From NCBI GenBank assembly GCA_018714205.1, contig DVNR01000022.1, positions 1 to 35,294 of the forward strand: a DNA stretch of 35,294 nucleotides, read 5' to 3'. This stretch comes from Candidatus Aphodousia faecipullorum. GTDB taxonomy: Bacteria > Pseudomonadota > Gammaproteobacteria > Burkholderiales > Burkholderiaceae_F. The notes beneath the pieces are model-generated. The model saw nothing but the letters and a program-made list of their open reading frames with translations. It ran no database searches and had not been told where the DNA came from. This document shows, piece after piece, positions 8,231-17,087 of this stretch. Position numbers and translations under genes: made by a program. How positions within the stretch are numbered: the first letter of the stretch is position 1; each line of letters opens with the position of its first letter.

Positions 8231-8599
8231 ATGATCAATAAGAAAGAAAGTCGTCTGCGTCGTGCACGTGCTACGCGTGCTCGCATTAAGATGCAAAAGA
8301 TGGATCGTTTGACGGTTCATCGTACGAATTTGCACATCTACGCTAGCATTATCAGTGCTGACGGTGGTCGTGTGTTGGTTTCTGCCTCCACGGTTGAACC
8401 CGAAGTGCGTGCTCAGCTCGCCAATGTGCAAGGACGTGGTGGCAATGTTAATGCCGCTAAGTTGATTGGTACGCGTTTGGCCGAAAAGGCTAAGGCCGCT
8501 GGCATCGAAACGTGTGCTTTCGACCGTTCTGGTTACCGTTTTCATGGCCGCATCGCTGCGTTGGCTCAGGCCGCGCGTGAAGCTGGCTTGAAGTTCTAA
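8231..8599 (+). CDS. rplR: 50S ribosomal protein L18
   Basis: The 122-residue product has a basic N-terminus ([16 protein letters not shown]) and the 5S-binding fold with [29 protein letters not shown] and [20 protein letters not shown]. It delivers 5S rRNA together with L5. GGGGCGGAGACTAAA precedes the ATG. Confidence 0.98.
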   Translation: MINKKESRLRRARATRARIKMQKMDRLTVHRTNLHIYASIISADGGRVLVSASTVEPEVRAQLANVQGRGGNVNAAKLIGTRLAEKAKAAGIETCAFDRSGYRFHGRIAALAQAAREAGLKF

Positions 8600-8608
8600 G
8601 AGGGACTT

Positions 8609-9130
8609 ATGGCTAAGGCTCAAGGAAAGAATGCGGCTGTCGACGCTATCGACGACGGCATGCGTGAAAATATGATCGCGGTGAACCGCGTGACCAAGGT
8701 TGTGAAGGGCGGCCGCATTATGGCTTTTGCCGCTCTCACGGTTGTTGGTGATGGCGATGGCCGCGTTGGCATTGGTACGGGTAAGAGCCGTGAAGTTCCG
8801 GCTGCTGTACAAAAGGCGATGGAACGTGCTCGTCACAGCATGGAAAAGATTCCCCTTTGCAATGGGACAATCTATCATGCGGTTGAGGCTCACCATGGTG
8901 CCGCTCGTGTGATGTTACTTCCGGCTGCAGAAGGTACGGGTATCATCGCCGGTGGTCCGATGCGCGCTGTGTTTGATGCTGTTGGTATTCGTAACATCGT
9001 GGCCAAAGCTCACGGTTCCACGAATCCCTACAACATGGTTCGTGCGACGATGAAGGCTCTCGAAGCCCTTCGTTCTCCGGCTGATATTGCTGCTAAACGT
9101 GGCAAGACGGTCGAAGAAATCTTAGGTTAA
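8609..9130 (+). CDS. rpsE: 30S ribosomal protein S5
   Basis: The 173-residue product holds the N-terminal double-stranded RNA-binding domain ([20 protein letters not shown]) and the C-terminal domain with [21 protein letters not shown]5 helps maintain decoding accuracy and lines the mRNA entry. The loop that carries spectinomycin-resistance changes in other bacteria (TKVVKGGR) looks wild-type. It is 9 bp from rplR. Confidence 0.98.
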   Translation: MAKAQGKNAAVDAIDDGMRENMIAVNRVTKVVKGGRIMAFAALTVVGDGDGRVGIGTGKSREVPAAVQKAMERARHSMEKIPLCNGTIYHAVEAHHGAARVMLLPAAEGTGIIAGGPMRAVFDAVGIRNIVAKAHGSTNPYNMVRATMKALEALRSPADIAAKRGKTVEEILG

Positions 9131-9149
9131 TCCCGAAAGGAGATTCGAG

Positions 9150-9329
9150 ATGGCTAAGAAGACCATTAAAGTTACGTTGATCAAGAGCCCGATCGGCACG
9201 AAAGCCGATCATCGCGCAACGCTGCGTGGCTTGGGTTTGTCTAAACTTCACCAAACTCGTGAATTAGAAGATACCCCTGCCGTCCGCGGTATGATCACTA
9301 AGGTTGCGTACTTAGTTCGCGCCGAGTAA
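9150..9329 (+). CDS. rpmD: 50S ribosomal protein L30
   Basis: The 59-residue reading frame starts [18 protein letters not shown] and has the [20 protein letters not shown] motif followed by [12 protein letters not shown], diagnostic of bacterial L30. AAAGGAGATTCGAG gives the ribosome-binding site and TAA at 9327-9329 ends it. It occupies the expected place between rpsE and rplO. Confidence 0.97.
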   Translation: MAKKTIKVTLIKSPIGTKADHRATLRGLGLSKLHQTRELEDTPAVRGMITKVAYLVRAE

Positions 9330-9341
9330 TAGAGGTAGATG

Positions 9342-9776
9342 ATGCAATTAAATACTTTGCAACCTGCAGTGGGTTCTAAGAGCGCTCGTCACCGCGTTGG
9401 TCGTGGTGTTGGCTCAGGCTGGGGTAAGACCGCTGGTCGCGGTCACAAGGGTCAAAAATCCCGCGCCGGTGGCTTCCACAAGGTCGGCTTCGAAGGCGGT
9501 CAAATGCCGTTGCATCGTCGCCTGCCGAAGCGTGGTTTCACGTCTTTGACTCGCCGTTTCTGCGAAGAAGTTCGCTTAAACGAACTGCAAGGCTTGTCCG
9601 TGGAAGAAATCGATTTGTCCGTTTTGAAAGCGGCTAATATCGTTTCGGCTCGCGCTTTGTCCGCTCGCGTTATTCTTTCGGGTGAAATTTCCCGTAAGGT
9701 CGTGTTGCGTGGTTTAAGCGCCACTAAGGGTGCCAAGGCTGCTATCGAGGCGGCTGGTGGCTCTGTGGAAGAGTAA
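9342..9776 (+). CDS. rplO: 50S ribosomal protein L15
   Basis: The 144-residue product has the glycine-rich basic N-terminus of L15 ([20 protein letters not shown]) and the [18 protein letters not shown] segment. L15 is a late 50S assembly protein. Two adjacent ATG codons exist (9339, 9342); the second is preferred because homologues begin MxLNTL and AGAGG lies six bases upstream. Confidence 0.97.
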   Translation: MQLNTLQPAVGSKSARHRVGRGVGSGWGKTAGRGHKGQKSRAGGFHKVGFEGGQMPLHRRLPKRGFTSLTRRFCEEVRLNELQGLSVEEIDLSVLKAANIVSARALSARVILSGEISRKVVLRGLSATKGAKAAIEAAGGSVEE

Positions 9777-9798
9777 CTCGCTTTTTAGGAAGAACAAC

Positions 9799-11130
9799 GT
9801 GGCGACCAGCCCTAGTTCAAACAAGCCAGCAAGCGGTGGAAAGTATGGTGATTTGAAGCGCCGTATCATTTTTCTGCTGCTTGCTTTAGTCGTGTACCGG
9901 ATCGGCGCTCACGTGCCGGTCCCCGGTATCGATCCCGACATGCTTTCTAAGTTGTTCCAAGATCAACAAGGTGGCATTCTCGGGCTGTTCAACATGTTCT
10001 CCGGGGGTGCGTTGTCGCGCTTCTCGGTTTTCGCGTTAGGGATCATGCCGTACATTTCTGCATCAATTATTATGCAGATGCTTTCGTATGTGCTGCCCTC
10101 TCTCGAAAGTTTGCGTAAAGAAGGCGAATCCGGTCGACGTAAAATTACCCAATATACGCGTTATGGTACGTTGTTATTGGGGATCTTTCAGGCGTTCGGT
10201 ATCGCTGTCGCTCTCGAAACTCAAGCTGGCTTAGTGCTAGATCCGGGCTTTATGTTCCGTTTCACGTGCATTGTCTCTTTAGTGACGGGAACGATGTTTT
10301 TGATGTGGCTTGGTGAGCAAATCACCGAGCGTGGTTTAGGAAACGGTATTTCGATCATTATTTTCGCTGGTATTGTTGCTGGTCTCCCAAGCGCCATTTC
10401 TGGTTTGTTCCAGTTGGTTAGCAGTGGAGCCATCAGCCCCTTGTCAGCGATTTTCGTGATCGCAATTGTTGCCGTTGTCACCGCGTTTGTTGTTTTCATT
10501 GAACGTGGTCAACGCCGTATCACTGTGAACTACGCAAAACGCCAGATTGGCAACCGTTTATACGGAGGTCAATCTTCGTATTTGCCGTTGAAGATGAATA
10601 TGTCGGGTGTTATTCCTCCGATTTTCGCTTCATCTTTGATTTTGTTCCCCGCCACGTTGGCAGGGTGGTTCACCAGTGGCGATTCAACTCGTTGGATTCG
10701 TGATTTGGCAGCGGCTCTTTCACCGGGACAACCACTTTACACGTTGCTTTACGCCGCGTTGATTGTTTTCTTTGCTTATTTCTATACGGCTTTGGTTTTC
10801 AACCCCCGTGAGACTGCAGAGAACTTGAAAAAGAGTGGTGCGTTCGTCCCAGGTATTCGTCCGGGTGAACAGACGTCTCGATACATCGACAAGGTGTTGT
10901 TACGTTTGACACTTGGTGGTGCGATTTACTTGGTGTTCGTCTGCTTGGTTCCGGAATTTTTGAATTTACGTTTCAATGTTCCGTTCTATTTTGGTGGTAC
11001 ATCATTGTTGATTGTGGTTGTTGTCACCATGGACTTTATGAGCCAAGTCCAGGCTTACATGATGTCGCAACAGTATGAAAATTTGCTCAAGAAGACAAAC
11101 TTCAAGGGCTTCGGCTCCACAGGGTTTTAA
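9799..11130 (+). CDS. secY: Protein translocase channel subunit SecY
   Basis: SecY is the ten-helix pore subunit of SecYEG that exports and inserts proteins. The 443-residue product matches the usual length. It shows [20 protein letters not shown] in helix 1, the plug region with [20 protein letters not shown], and the cytosolic loop [13 protein letters not shown]. The start is GTG at 9799 with AGGAAG upstream; in-frame codons further 5' overlap rplO and add non-homologous sequence. It ends the spc unit. A GC-only 8-bp hairpin follows the stop (11162-11185). Confidence 0.98.
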   Translation: MATSPSSNKPASGGKYGDLKRRIIFLLLALVVYRIGAHVPVPGIDPDMLSKLFQDQQGGILGLFNMFSGGALSRFSVFALGIMPYISASIIMQMLSYVLPSLESLRKEGESGRRKITQYTRYGTLLLGIFQAFGIAVALETQAGLVLDPGFMFRFTCIVSLVTGTMFLMWLGEQITERGLGNGISIIIFAGIVAGLPSAISGLFQLVSSGAISPLSAIFVIAIVAVVTAFVVFIERGQRRITVNYAKRQIGNRLYGGQSSYLPLKMNMSGVIPPIFASSLILFPATLAGWFTSGDSTRWIRDLAAALSPGQPLYTLLYAALIVFFAYFYTALVFNPRETAENLKKSGAFVPGIRPGEQTSRYIDKVLLRLTLGGAIYLVFVCLVPEFLNLRFNVPFYFGGTSLLIVVVVTMDFMSQVQAYMMSQQYENLLKKTNFKGFGSTGF

Positions 11131-11349
11131 CTAATTCTGTGTAGTCAAATGAAATGTCCAACCGGGGCCATACTTCAGGCCCCGGGAGCATGCAGATTTG
11201 AGGTGATAGCTTCAAATCTGTCTCTAAATGGTTTTTAGATGTGCACTACGCGGATAAAAACTTGAAGAGAAAGGAAAAAGAGAGTATCCTCTCGAACTTC
11301 CTGTCGTGTGGACAGCAATGATCCGTGAATTGCACGGTTGGAGATAACA
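11131..11349 (+). promoter_or_regulatory. Structured non-coding region between secY and rpmJ; infA absent
   Basis: No gene is seen in these 219 bp. There are five perfect local inverted repeats: CCGGGGCC (11162-11169) with 11178-11185; CAGATTTGA (11193-11201) with 11212-11220; TCTAAA (11223-11228) with 11234-11239; CTGTC (11301-11305) with GACAG 11311-11315; and CCGTG (11323-11327) with CACGG 11333-11337, just before the GGAG ribosome-binding site. The first may stabilise or end the secY mRNA although it has no T run. The last two would lie in the leader of a transcript starting near 11297. In many Burkholderiales infA occupies this spot. Confidence 0.5.
11262..11290 (+). promoter_or_regulatory. 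Candidate promoter for rpmJ-rpsM-rpsK
   Basis: TTGAAG (11262-11267), a 17-nt purine-rich spacer and TATCCT (11285-11290) resemble a sigma-70 promoter with four of six matches at each hexamer. It would place two hairpins in the leader ahead of rpmJ. It is weaker than the rplC and rplN promoters, so read-through from secY may also contribute. Confidence 0.35.
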
Positions 11350-11463
11350 ATGAAGGTTAACGCTTCGGTCAAAAAAATGTGCCGCAAGTGCAAGATCATT
11401 AAGCGCAAAGGCGTTGTTCGTGTGATCTGCTCTGATCCGCGTCACAAACAGCGTCAAGGCTAA
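11350..11463 (+). CDS. rpmJ: 50S ribosomal protein L36 (zinc-binding form)
   Basis: This 37-residue gene encodes [20 protein letters not shown] and then [17 protein letters not shown]. Cys11, Cys14, Cys27 and His32 form the zinc ribbon of the C-plus type of L36. The sequence GGAGATAACAATG at its start is identical to that of rplC. It is the first gene of the alpha group, 11 bp before rpsM. Confidence 0.97.
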   Translation: MKVNASVKKMCRKCKIIKRKGVVRVICSDPRHKQRQG

Positions 11464-11474
11464 AGAGGTAAAAG

Positions 11475-11840
11475 ATGGCTCGTATTGCCGGTATCAATAT
11501 TCCGCCCAATCAGCATGCCGAGATCGGCTTGACTGCCATTTATGGCATTGGTCGTTCCCGCGCTCGCGATATTCTTGATAAGGTTGGCGTGGAATACACC
11601 AAGAAAATTAAAGATCTCACCGACGCCGAACTCGAACGCATCCGTGATGCGGTCGGTCAGTACACCGTTGAAGGTGACTTGCGTCGTGAAGTTCAACTCG
11701 CGATTAAGCGCCTGATTGACTTGGGCACTTATCGTGGTATGCGTCATCGTCGCGGCTTGCCTGTCCGTGGCCAACGTACTCGCACGAATGCTCGTACGCG
11801 TAAGGGTCCTAAGAAGGTCGGCGTCGCGCTTAAGAAGTAA
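11475..11840 (+). CDS. rpsM: 30S ribosomal protein S13
   Basis: The 121-residue product starts [20 protein letters not shown] and contains the [11 protein letters not shown] helix-hairpin-helix and the basic tail [21 protein letters not shown]13 in the 30S head contacts the P-site tRNA and forms bridges with the 50S. AAAGAGGTAAAAG precedes the ATG. Confidence 0.98.
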   Translation: MARIAGINIPPNQHAEIGLTAIYGIGRSRARDILDKVGVEYTKKIKDLTDAELERIRDAVGQYTVEGDLRREVQLAIKRLIDLGTYRGMRHRRGLPVRGQRTRTNARTRKGPKKVGVALKK

Positions 11841-11856
11841 ACATTAAAGGATTACA

Positions 11857-12270
11857 ATGGCTGGCAAAACTCCTAGCAGTCAGCAAGTTGCTCAGCAACG
11901 TGCTCGCAAAAAGGTGAAGAAGGTCGTTACGGAAGGTATTGCGCACGTTCACGCTTCCTTCAATAACACGATCATTACGATCACCGATCGCCAAGGCAAC
12001 GCTATCGCTGCGTCGTCTTCTGGCGCTCAAGGTTTCAAGGGCTCTCGTAAATCCACGCCGTTCGCAGCTCAAGTTGCTGCCGAACATGCTGGTCGTATTG
12101 CTCTTGAGTATGGTTTAAAGAATGTTGAAGTTCGCATCATGGGACCTGGTCCTGGTCGCGAATCTAGCGTTCGTGCTTTGAACGCTCTTGGCATTCGTGT
12201 GACGTCCATTCAAGACGTGACGCCGATTCCTCACAATGGTGTGCGTCCGTCTAAGCGTCGTCGCGTCTAA
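11857..12270 (+). CDS. rpsK: 30S ribosomal protein S11
   Basis: The 137-residue product has the S11 hallmarks [19 protein letters not shown] and [17 protein letters not shown], with the [20 protein letters not shown] end followed by RRRV. It forms part of the platform at the E-site mRNA. It lies 16 bp after rpsM and is followed by an 83-bp leader region before rpsD. Confidence 0.98.
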   Translation: MAGKTPSSQQVAQQRARKKVKKVVTEGIAHVHASFNNTIITITDRQGNAIAASSSGAQGFKGSRKSTPFAAQVAAEHAGRIALEYGLKNVEVRIMGPGPGRESSVRALNALGIRVTSIQDVTPIPHNGVRPSKRRRV

Positions 12271-12353
12271 ATCAAATTTCTAATCCCGCGTCCGCCTATG
12301 AGGATAGGCTGACTGAATGTGACAAAGTTCACAGGATAAGAGAGGCATATTAA
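12271..12353 (+). promoter_or_regulatory. rpsK-rpsD intergenic leader with two inverted repeats
   Basis: GCCTAT (12294-12299) pairs perfectly with ATAGGC (12304-12309) around a GAGG loop. Further on TGTGA (12318-12322) and TCACA (12329-12333) form a second inverted repeat with a 6-nt spacer, ending 20 bp before the rpsD ATG. The second repeat matches the consensus half-sites of a CRP operator but could equally be an RNA hairpin. No convincing -35/-10 pair was seen here. S4 is the classical regulator of the E. coli alpha operon. Confidence 0.4.
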
Positions 12354-12989
12354 ATGGCACGATATACCGGTCCCAAACTTAAGCTCGCGCGCCGCGAAGG
12401 TTGTGACCTTAACTTAAAGAGCGCGCGTCGTTCCTTGGCCAGCAAAGTCGGCAAGGGTACCGATACGATCACCAAACCGGGCCAGCACGGTAAGACTTCT
12501 GGTGCTCGTCAATCGGATTACGCAGATCAATTGCGTGAAAAACAAAAAGTGAAGCGTATTTACGGCGTTCTTGAACGTCAATTCCGCCGTTATTTCGCTG
12601 AAGCTGAACGTATGAAGGGCAATACAGGTGAAATGTTGCTCAACTTGCTCGAAACCCGTTTGGACAACGTGGTTTACCGTATGGGTTTTGGCTCTACACG
12701 TGCCGAAGCTCGTCAATTGGTAAGTCACTGCGCCATTTTGGTAAACGGCAACAAGGTCAACATTCCTTCTTACCGTGTTAAACCCGGTGATGTTATCTCC
12801 ATTCGCGAAAAGTCCCAAAAGCAAGCTCGTATTACTGAAGCTTTGGAACTTGCCGCTTCTAACGGTTTCCCTGCTTGGGTTTCTGTTGACGCGAAGAAGT
12901 TTGAAGGTACGTTTAAGGCTGTTCCGGCCCGCGACGAAATCGGTCAAGAAATTAACGAATCCTTGGTCGTCGAACTTTATTCTCGTTAA
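12354..12989 (+). CDS. rpsD: 30S ribosomal protein S4
   Basis: The 211-residue product starts [19 protein letters not shown] and carries the S4 RNA-binding domain (about residues 99-165: [20 protein letters not shown] then [11 protein letters not shown]). It lacks the N-terminal zinc knuckle (C-minus type). S4 nucleates 16S 5'-domain assembly and is a fidelity protein. AAGAGAGGCATATTAA precedes the ATG. It stands between two structured gaps, so it may be differentially expressed from rpsK and rpoA. Confidence 0.98.
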   Translation: MARYTGPKLKLARREGCDLNLKSARRSLASKVGKGTDTITKPGQHGKTSGARQSDYADQLREKQKVKRIYGVLERQFRRYFAEAERMKGNTGEMLLNLLETRLDNVVYRMGFGSTRAEARQLVSHCAILVNGNKVNIPSYRVKPGDVISIREKSQKQARITEALELAASNGFPAWVSVDAKKFEGTFKAVPARDEIGQEINESLVVELYSR

Positions 12990-13161
12990 TCAGGTTGTTG
13001 AAGAGAAGAGATCGTGTAGTGCGCTTTTTCTTCTCTTCCCTGATACAATTTCGATGCGATCGGTCCTTGTGGGGCGCCGATCGCATTTGTACTCACGCCC
13101 CAGACCATCCATCAGCCTTATCGGTGTAACGAGCCGAGGGTATTGAAAAGGACAGTCCAAC
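12990..13161 (+). promoter_or_regulatory. rpoA leader region with two long stem-loops
   Basis: GAAGAGAAGA (13000-13009) pairs perfectly with TCTTCTCTTC (13029-13038); no T run follows. A second perfect 10-bp stem, ATGCGATCGG (13054-13063) with CCGATCGCAT (13077-13086), begins only a few bases after a -10-like element and would sit at the very 5' end of an rpoA transcript. The rest of the leader to rpoA (13087-13161) has an AAAAGGACAG ribosome-binding site but no obvious coding capacity. Confidence 0.5.
13041..13049 (+). promoter_or_regulatory. Candidate extended -10 promoter for rpoA
   Basis: TGATACAAT contains a TG dinucleotide one base before TACAAT, the extended -10 form that tolerates a poor -35. 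No good -35 lies 16-18 nt upstream. The predicted start (about 13056) falls on the first bases of the 13054-13086 stem. The call rests on a single element, so it is tentative. Confidence 0.4.
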
Positions 13162-14166
13162 ATGGTTAATACCACTTTGTTGAAGCCGACCACTGTAGAA
13201 GCTGTGGTCGATGAAAACAATCCTAATCTCGCAATTATCACTCTTGAGCCTTTTGAGCGCGGTTACGGTCACACGTTAGGTAACGCTTTACGCCGCATTC
13301 TTCTTGCCAGTATGATCGGTTATGCGCCGACAGAAGTCCAGATTGCTGGCGTGGTTCATGAATATTCTCAAATTGATGGCGTTCTCGAAGATGTGGTTGA
13401 TATTTTGCTCAACCTCAAGGGTGTCGTCTTTAAATTAGAAGGTCGTGACGAAGTCACTTTGACCTTGCGTAAAAGCTCTGAAGGTGTTGTGACGGCTGCC
13501 GATTTTGACCTCCCCCACGATGTCACTATCGTCAATCCTGATCATGTTATTGCACACCTGTCGGCCAACGGCAAGCTTGATATGCAAGTTAAAGTCGAAA
13601 AAGGTCGCGGATACCAGCCGGGCAACATGCGTGCCTTCCGTGACGATTATTCGAAGAGCACGATCGGTCGCATTATCATGGATGCTTCCTTTAGCCCGAT
13701 TCGCCGTGTCGCCTACGAGGTGAGTGCTGCTCGTGTTGGTCAACGCACTGACTTGGATAAGTTGGTGATGACCATTGAAACCAATGGCGCTATTGAACCT
13801 GAAGAAGCTTTGCGTGAGGCTGTGCATATTCTTCAAGATCAATTAACGGTCTTTGGAACAATCAAGCCTGAACAAGCGGGCAAGGCTGTTCCTGAAGAGG
13901 ATGTGAACAATCCTCCGCCGTTGGATCCGATCTTGATGCGACCGGTTGACGACTTGGAGTTGACTGTTCGTTCAGCTAACTGCCTTAAGGGTGAACAGGT
14001 CTTCTATATTGGTGATTTGATTCAACGTACAGAAAATGAATTGCTCAAGACGCCGAACCTTGGTCGTAAATCTTTGAATGAAATCAAGGAAGTTTTGGCT
14101 GCTCATGGTCTTACTTTGGGTATGAAGCTTGAAAACTGGCCACCTGCCGGTTTGGATCAGCACTAA
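13162..14166 (+). CDS. rpoA: RNA polymerase alpha subunit
   Basis: The 334-residue product has the alpha N-terminal domain for dimerisation and beta/beta' assembly ([20 protein letters not shown] near residues 30-50), a linker around 235-250, and the C-terminal domain that binds UP elements and activators ([20 protein letters not shown], then the helix-hairpin-helix [16 protein letters not shown]). Length is normal. It is preceded by a structured 172-bp leader with its own candidate promoter, which would allow polymerase supply to be set apart from ribosomal protein supply. Confidence 0.98.
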   Translation: MVNTTLLKPTTVEAVVDENNPNLAIITLEPFERGYGHTLGNALRRILLASMIGYAPTEVQIAGVVHEYSQIDGVLEDVVDILLNLKGVVFKLEGRDEVTLTLRKSSEGVVTAADFDLPHDVTIVNPDHVIAHLSANGKLDMQVKVEKGRGYQPGNMRAFRDDYSKSTIGRIIMDASFSPIRRVAYEVSAARVGQRTDLDKLVMTIETNGAIEPEEALREAVHILQDQLTVFGTIKPEQAGKAVPEEDVNNPPPLDPILMRPVDDLELTVRSANCLKGEQVFYIGDLIQRTENELLKTPNLGRKSLNEIKEVLAAHGLTLGMKLENWPPAGLDQH

Positions 14167-14328
14167 TTTTTGGCATTTGCCAAATCAAAGGCGAGAGGTT
14201 AAAATCTCGCCTTTCGGATCTTTAAGTCCGGATGTATTACCCGCCCGCCGGCTTTTGTCGGATAGAAGAAGATGGGGAAATGACTCTGTTGAGAGTCTAA
14301 AGACTAACTTTTACAAGGATATAATAAA
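14167..14328 (+). promoter_or_regulatory. rpoA-rplQ intergenic region with three stem-loops
   Basis: TTTGGC (14169-14174) pairs with GCCAAA (14179-14184). AAAGGCGAGA (14187-14196) pairs perfectly with TCTCGCCTTT (14205-14214), followed by a broken T stretch, so it may be a partial terminator after rpoA. GACTCT (14282-14287) pairs with AGAGTC (14292-14297) shortly before the AAGGAT ribosome-binding site of rplQ. No gene is visible. Confidence 0.5.
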
Positions 14329-14739
14329 ATGCGTCACCGTCATGGTTTACGTAAACTGAATCGCACGAGCGCTCACCGTCTCGCTATGCTCCGCAACATG
14401 ATGAATTCTTTGTTGCGTCACGAAGCAATCAAAACAACGCTTCCGAAAGCCAAGGAATTGCGTCGTGTGATTGAACCGATGATCACTTTGGGTAAGGAAC
14501 CCACAGTTGCTAACAAGCGTTTGGCTTTTGCTCGCTTGCGCGACCGTGAAATGGTTTCTAAGCTTTTTAACGAAATTGGCCCGCGTTTTGCTAATCGCAA
14601 TGGCGGTTATACCCGTATTTTGAAGATGGGTTTCCGTGTTGGCGACAACGCTCCGATGGCTTATATGGAATTGGTTGAAAAGGCTGCTCCTGTCGTTGAA
14701 GAAGCTACCGAAGTGAAAGCTGAAGAAAAAGCTGAATAA
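14329..14739 (+). CDS. rplQ: 50S ribosomal protein L17
   Basis: The 136-residue product starts [20 protein letters not shown] and has [20 protein letters not shown], the L17 signature. An acidic, glutamate-rich tail (about residues 118-136, [15 protein letters not shown]) extends past the 127 residues of the E. coli protein. It closes the ribosomal cluster and is followed by a clear hairpin terminator. Confidence 0.97.
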   Translation: MRHRHGLRKLNRTSAHRLAMLRNMMNSLLRHEAIKTTLPKAKELRRVIEPMITLGKEPTVANKRLAFARLRDREMVSKLFNEIGPRFANRNGGYTRILKMGFRVGDNAPMAYMELVEKAAPVVEEATEVKAEEKAE

Positions 14740-14766
14740 TTTCGCTTCAGTCGGATAAGAATTTAA

Positions 14767-14796
14767 GGGGGAAGTTCATTAGGAGCTTCCCTTTTT
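14767..14796 (+). terminator. Rho-independent terminator after rplQ
   Basis: GGGAAGTTC (14769-14777) pairs with GAGCTTCCC (14783-14791) through nine pairs including one wobble, with a 5-nt loop, followed directly by TTTTT (14792-14796). It ends the alpha group. Its T run ends only 15 bp before the hslR start codon. Confidence 0.8.
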
Positions 14797-14811
14797 CGTC
14801 GGAAGTTTGCA

Positions 14812-15204
14812 ATGTCGGAATTAACCTCACAACGATTGGATAAATGGCTCTGGGCGGCTCGTTTTTTTAAAACTCGAAGTTTAGCTCAGGAGGCAATTGA
14901 ATTAGGGCGGGTTAAGCTCAATGGAGAACGGGTTAAACCATCCAAAGACGTAAAGCTTTCTGATCGCTTAGAAATTCATCGTGGAGCAGATATTTACGAA
15001 GTTTTGGTTTGTGGCTTTAATTCCCAACGTGGGCCGGCCAAAACAGCTCAAATGATGTATACCGAAACAGAAGAGGGTAAGGCTCAACGTGAAGCCATGG
15101 CTCAGTTAAGGAAATTTGCTGTCGAGCCCGCTTTGGATAGAACAACAAAGGGAAGGCCCACAAAGCGAGAAGGTAGAGAGTTGCGCAAGTTCAGAGGATA
15201 TTAA
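14812..15204 (+). CDS. hslR: RNA-binding S4-domain protein, Hsp15 family
   Basis: The 130-residue product begins with an S4 RNA-binding domain (about residues 8-70: RLDKWLWAARFFKTRSLAQE, then AIELGRVKLNGERVKPSKDV) and ends with a basic tail rich in K and R. This is the architecture of Hsp15, which in E. coli binds stalled 50S subunits that still carry peptidyl-tRNA and helps recycle them. GGAAG at 14801 supports the ATG. The gene has no evident promoter between the rplQ terminator and its start, so it may depend on terminator read-through. Confidence 0.9.
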   Translation: MSELTSQRLDKWLWAARFFKTRSLAQEAIELGRVKLNGERVKPSKDVKLSDRLEIHRGADIYEVLVCGFNSQRGPAKTAQMMYTETEEGKAQREAMAQLRKFAVEPALDRTTKGRPTKREGRELRKFRGY

Positions 15205-15238
15205 AAACAGTGCCCTCGATAATTTCGGCGGGCACTGT
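15203..15238. terminator. Bidirectional terminator between hslR and hemB
   Basis: ACAGTGCCC (15207-15215) and GGGCACTGT (15230-15238) form a perfect 9-bp stem with a small nested CGA/TCG pairing. On the minus strand it is followed by TTTTT (complement of 15203-15207), making a good terminator for the engB-hemB unit. On the plus strand the following TCTGCAGATTTTT gives weaker termination for hslR. Confidence 0.75.
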
Positions 15239-15260
15239 CTGCAGATTTTTACTATTGACG

Positions 15261-16271
<1,011 letters not shown>

Positions 16272-16280
16272 TCAGAACAA

Positions 16281-16922
16281 TTAAAGGGTGACGGTTCGCT
16301 CTTCTCGGTAAATCCAACTCGTGAGCACTTCGCGCAACTCGGCAACTCCTTCTTTTTTTAAACCGGAAAATAACTGAACAGAGACATGCGGACCGATTTC
16401 ACTGGCTCGGCACTGGGCTTGTCGTAATGCATTGATTTTGCCTTGATTATTTAATTGATCGGCTTTGTTTAAAAGAAAATGTAACCGTACAGGTCGCGTG
16501 TTCATGAAATCAATGACCCACTCATCCGTAGGCATAAACGGGCGCCGAGCATCCATGACCACAACAATGCCAGTTAATGTATCACGGTGAGCTAAATAAC
16601 CACCAATCAGTGCCGACCAGGTTTTTCTAGTGCTTTCTGCAGCTTTTGCAAAGCCATAGCCGGGCAAATCAACGAGGTCAGCCACATGTTCTCGTTGTCC
16701 ATTTTCGTTTTTTTTACTTAACGAGAAAAAATTAATTAACTGAGTCCGTCCGGGAGTTTTAGAGGCAAAGGCCAAACGTCCCTGTCTAGTCAATACATTA
16801 ATCGTGGTGGATTTCCCAGCATTAGAACGGCCGACAAAAGCAATCTCAGGCACGCTTATTGCGGGAAGTCCGTCTAATTGTGAAACAGAGAGCCGGAAGC
16901 GGGCGCTATCAAATAAACTCAA
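16281..16922 (-). CDS. engB: Ribosome biogenesis GTP-binding protein EngB (YihA/YsxC)
   Basis: The 213-residue product is a TRAFAC-class small GTPase involved in late 50S assembly. Visible motifs are the P-loop GRSNAGKST (31-39), the G2 threonine region around KTPGRTQ (55-61), G3 DLPG (85-88) and G4 NKAD (152-155). Length and domain content are normal. It is first in an engB-hemB pair. A TACAAT (complement of 16950-16955) upstream is a possible -10 without a good -35. Confidence 0.96.
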   Translation of the reverse strand: MSLFDSARFRLSVSQLDGLPAISVPEIAFVGRSNAGKSTTINVLTRQGRLAFASKTPGRTQLINFFSLSKKNENGQREHVADLVDLPGYGFAKAAESTRKTWSALIGGYLAHRDTLTGIVVVMDARRPFMPTDEWVIDFMNTRPVRLHFLLNKADQLNNQGKINALRQAQCRASEIGPHVSVQLFSGLKKEGVAELREVLTSWIYREERTVTL

Positions 16923-17033
16923 GGTAAAATCCTTCTAAAAACAGCGAGCATTGTAAGAACGCAATCTTACGCAAAGTTTAAGAAATTGCATATTGCGTTA
17001 TCCTAAGGCCTTGTTTACTTTCTTTGTGCCTAC

Positions 17034-17067
17034 AAAAAAAGGTGGTTGCGCAAGGTTAACAACCACC
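17034..17067 (-). terminator. Terminator of the minus-strand transporter gene
   Basis: GGTGGTTG (17041-17048) and CAACCACC (17060-17067) form a perfect 8-bp stem. On the minus strand the stem is followed by seven T (complement of 17034-17040), a classic intrinsic terminator. It starts about 20 bp after the stop of the AspT/YidE-type gene. Confidence 0.85.
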
Positions 17068-17087
17068 CTATCAGTTAAAAGTGATGG

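Noticed and set aside
14320-14325. TATAAT four bases before the rplQ ATG as a promoter
   Set aside because: Transcription would begin inside the gene, after the start codon, and no -35 is positioned; it overlaps the spacer after the ribosome-binding site and is most likely just AT-rich sequence.
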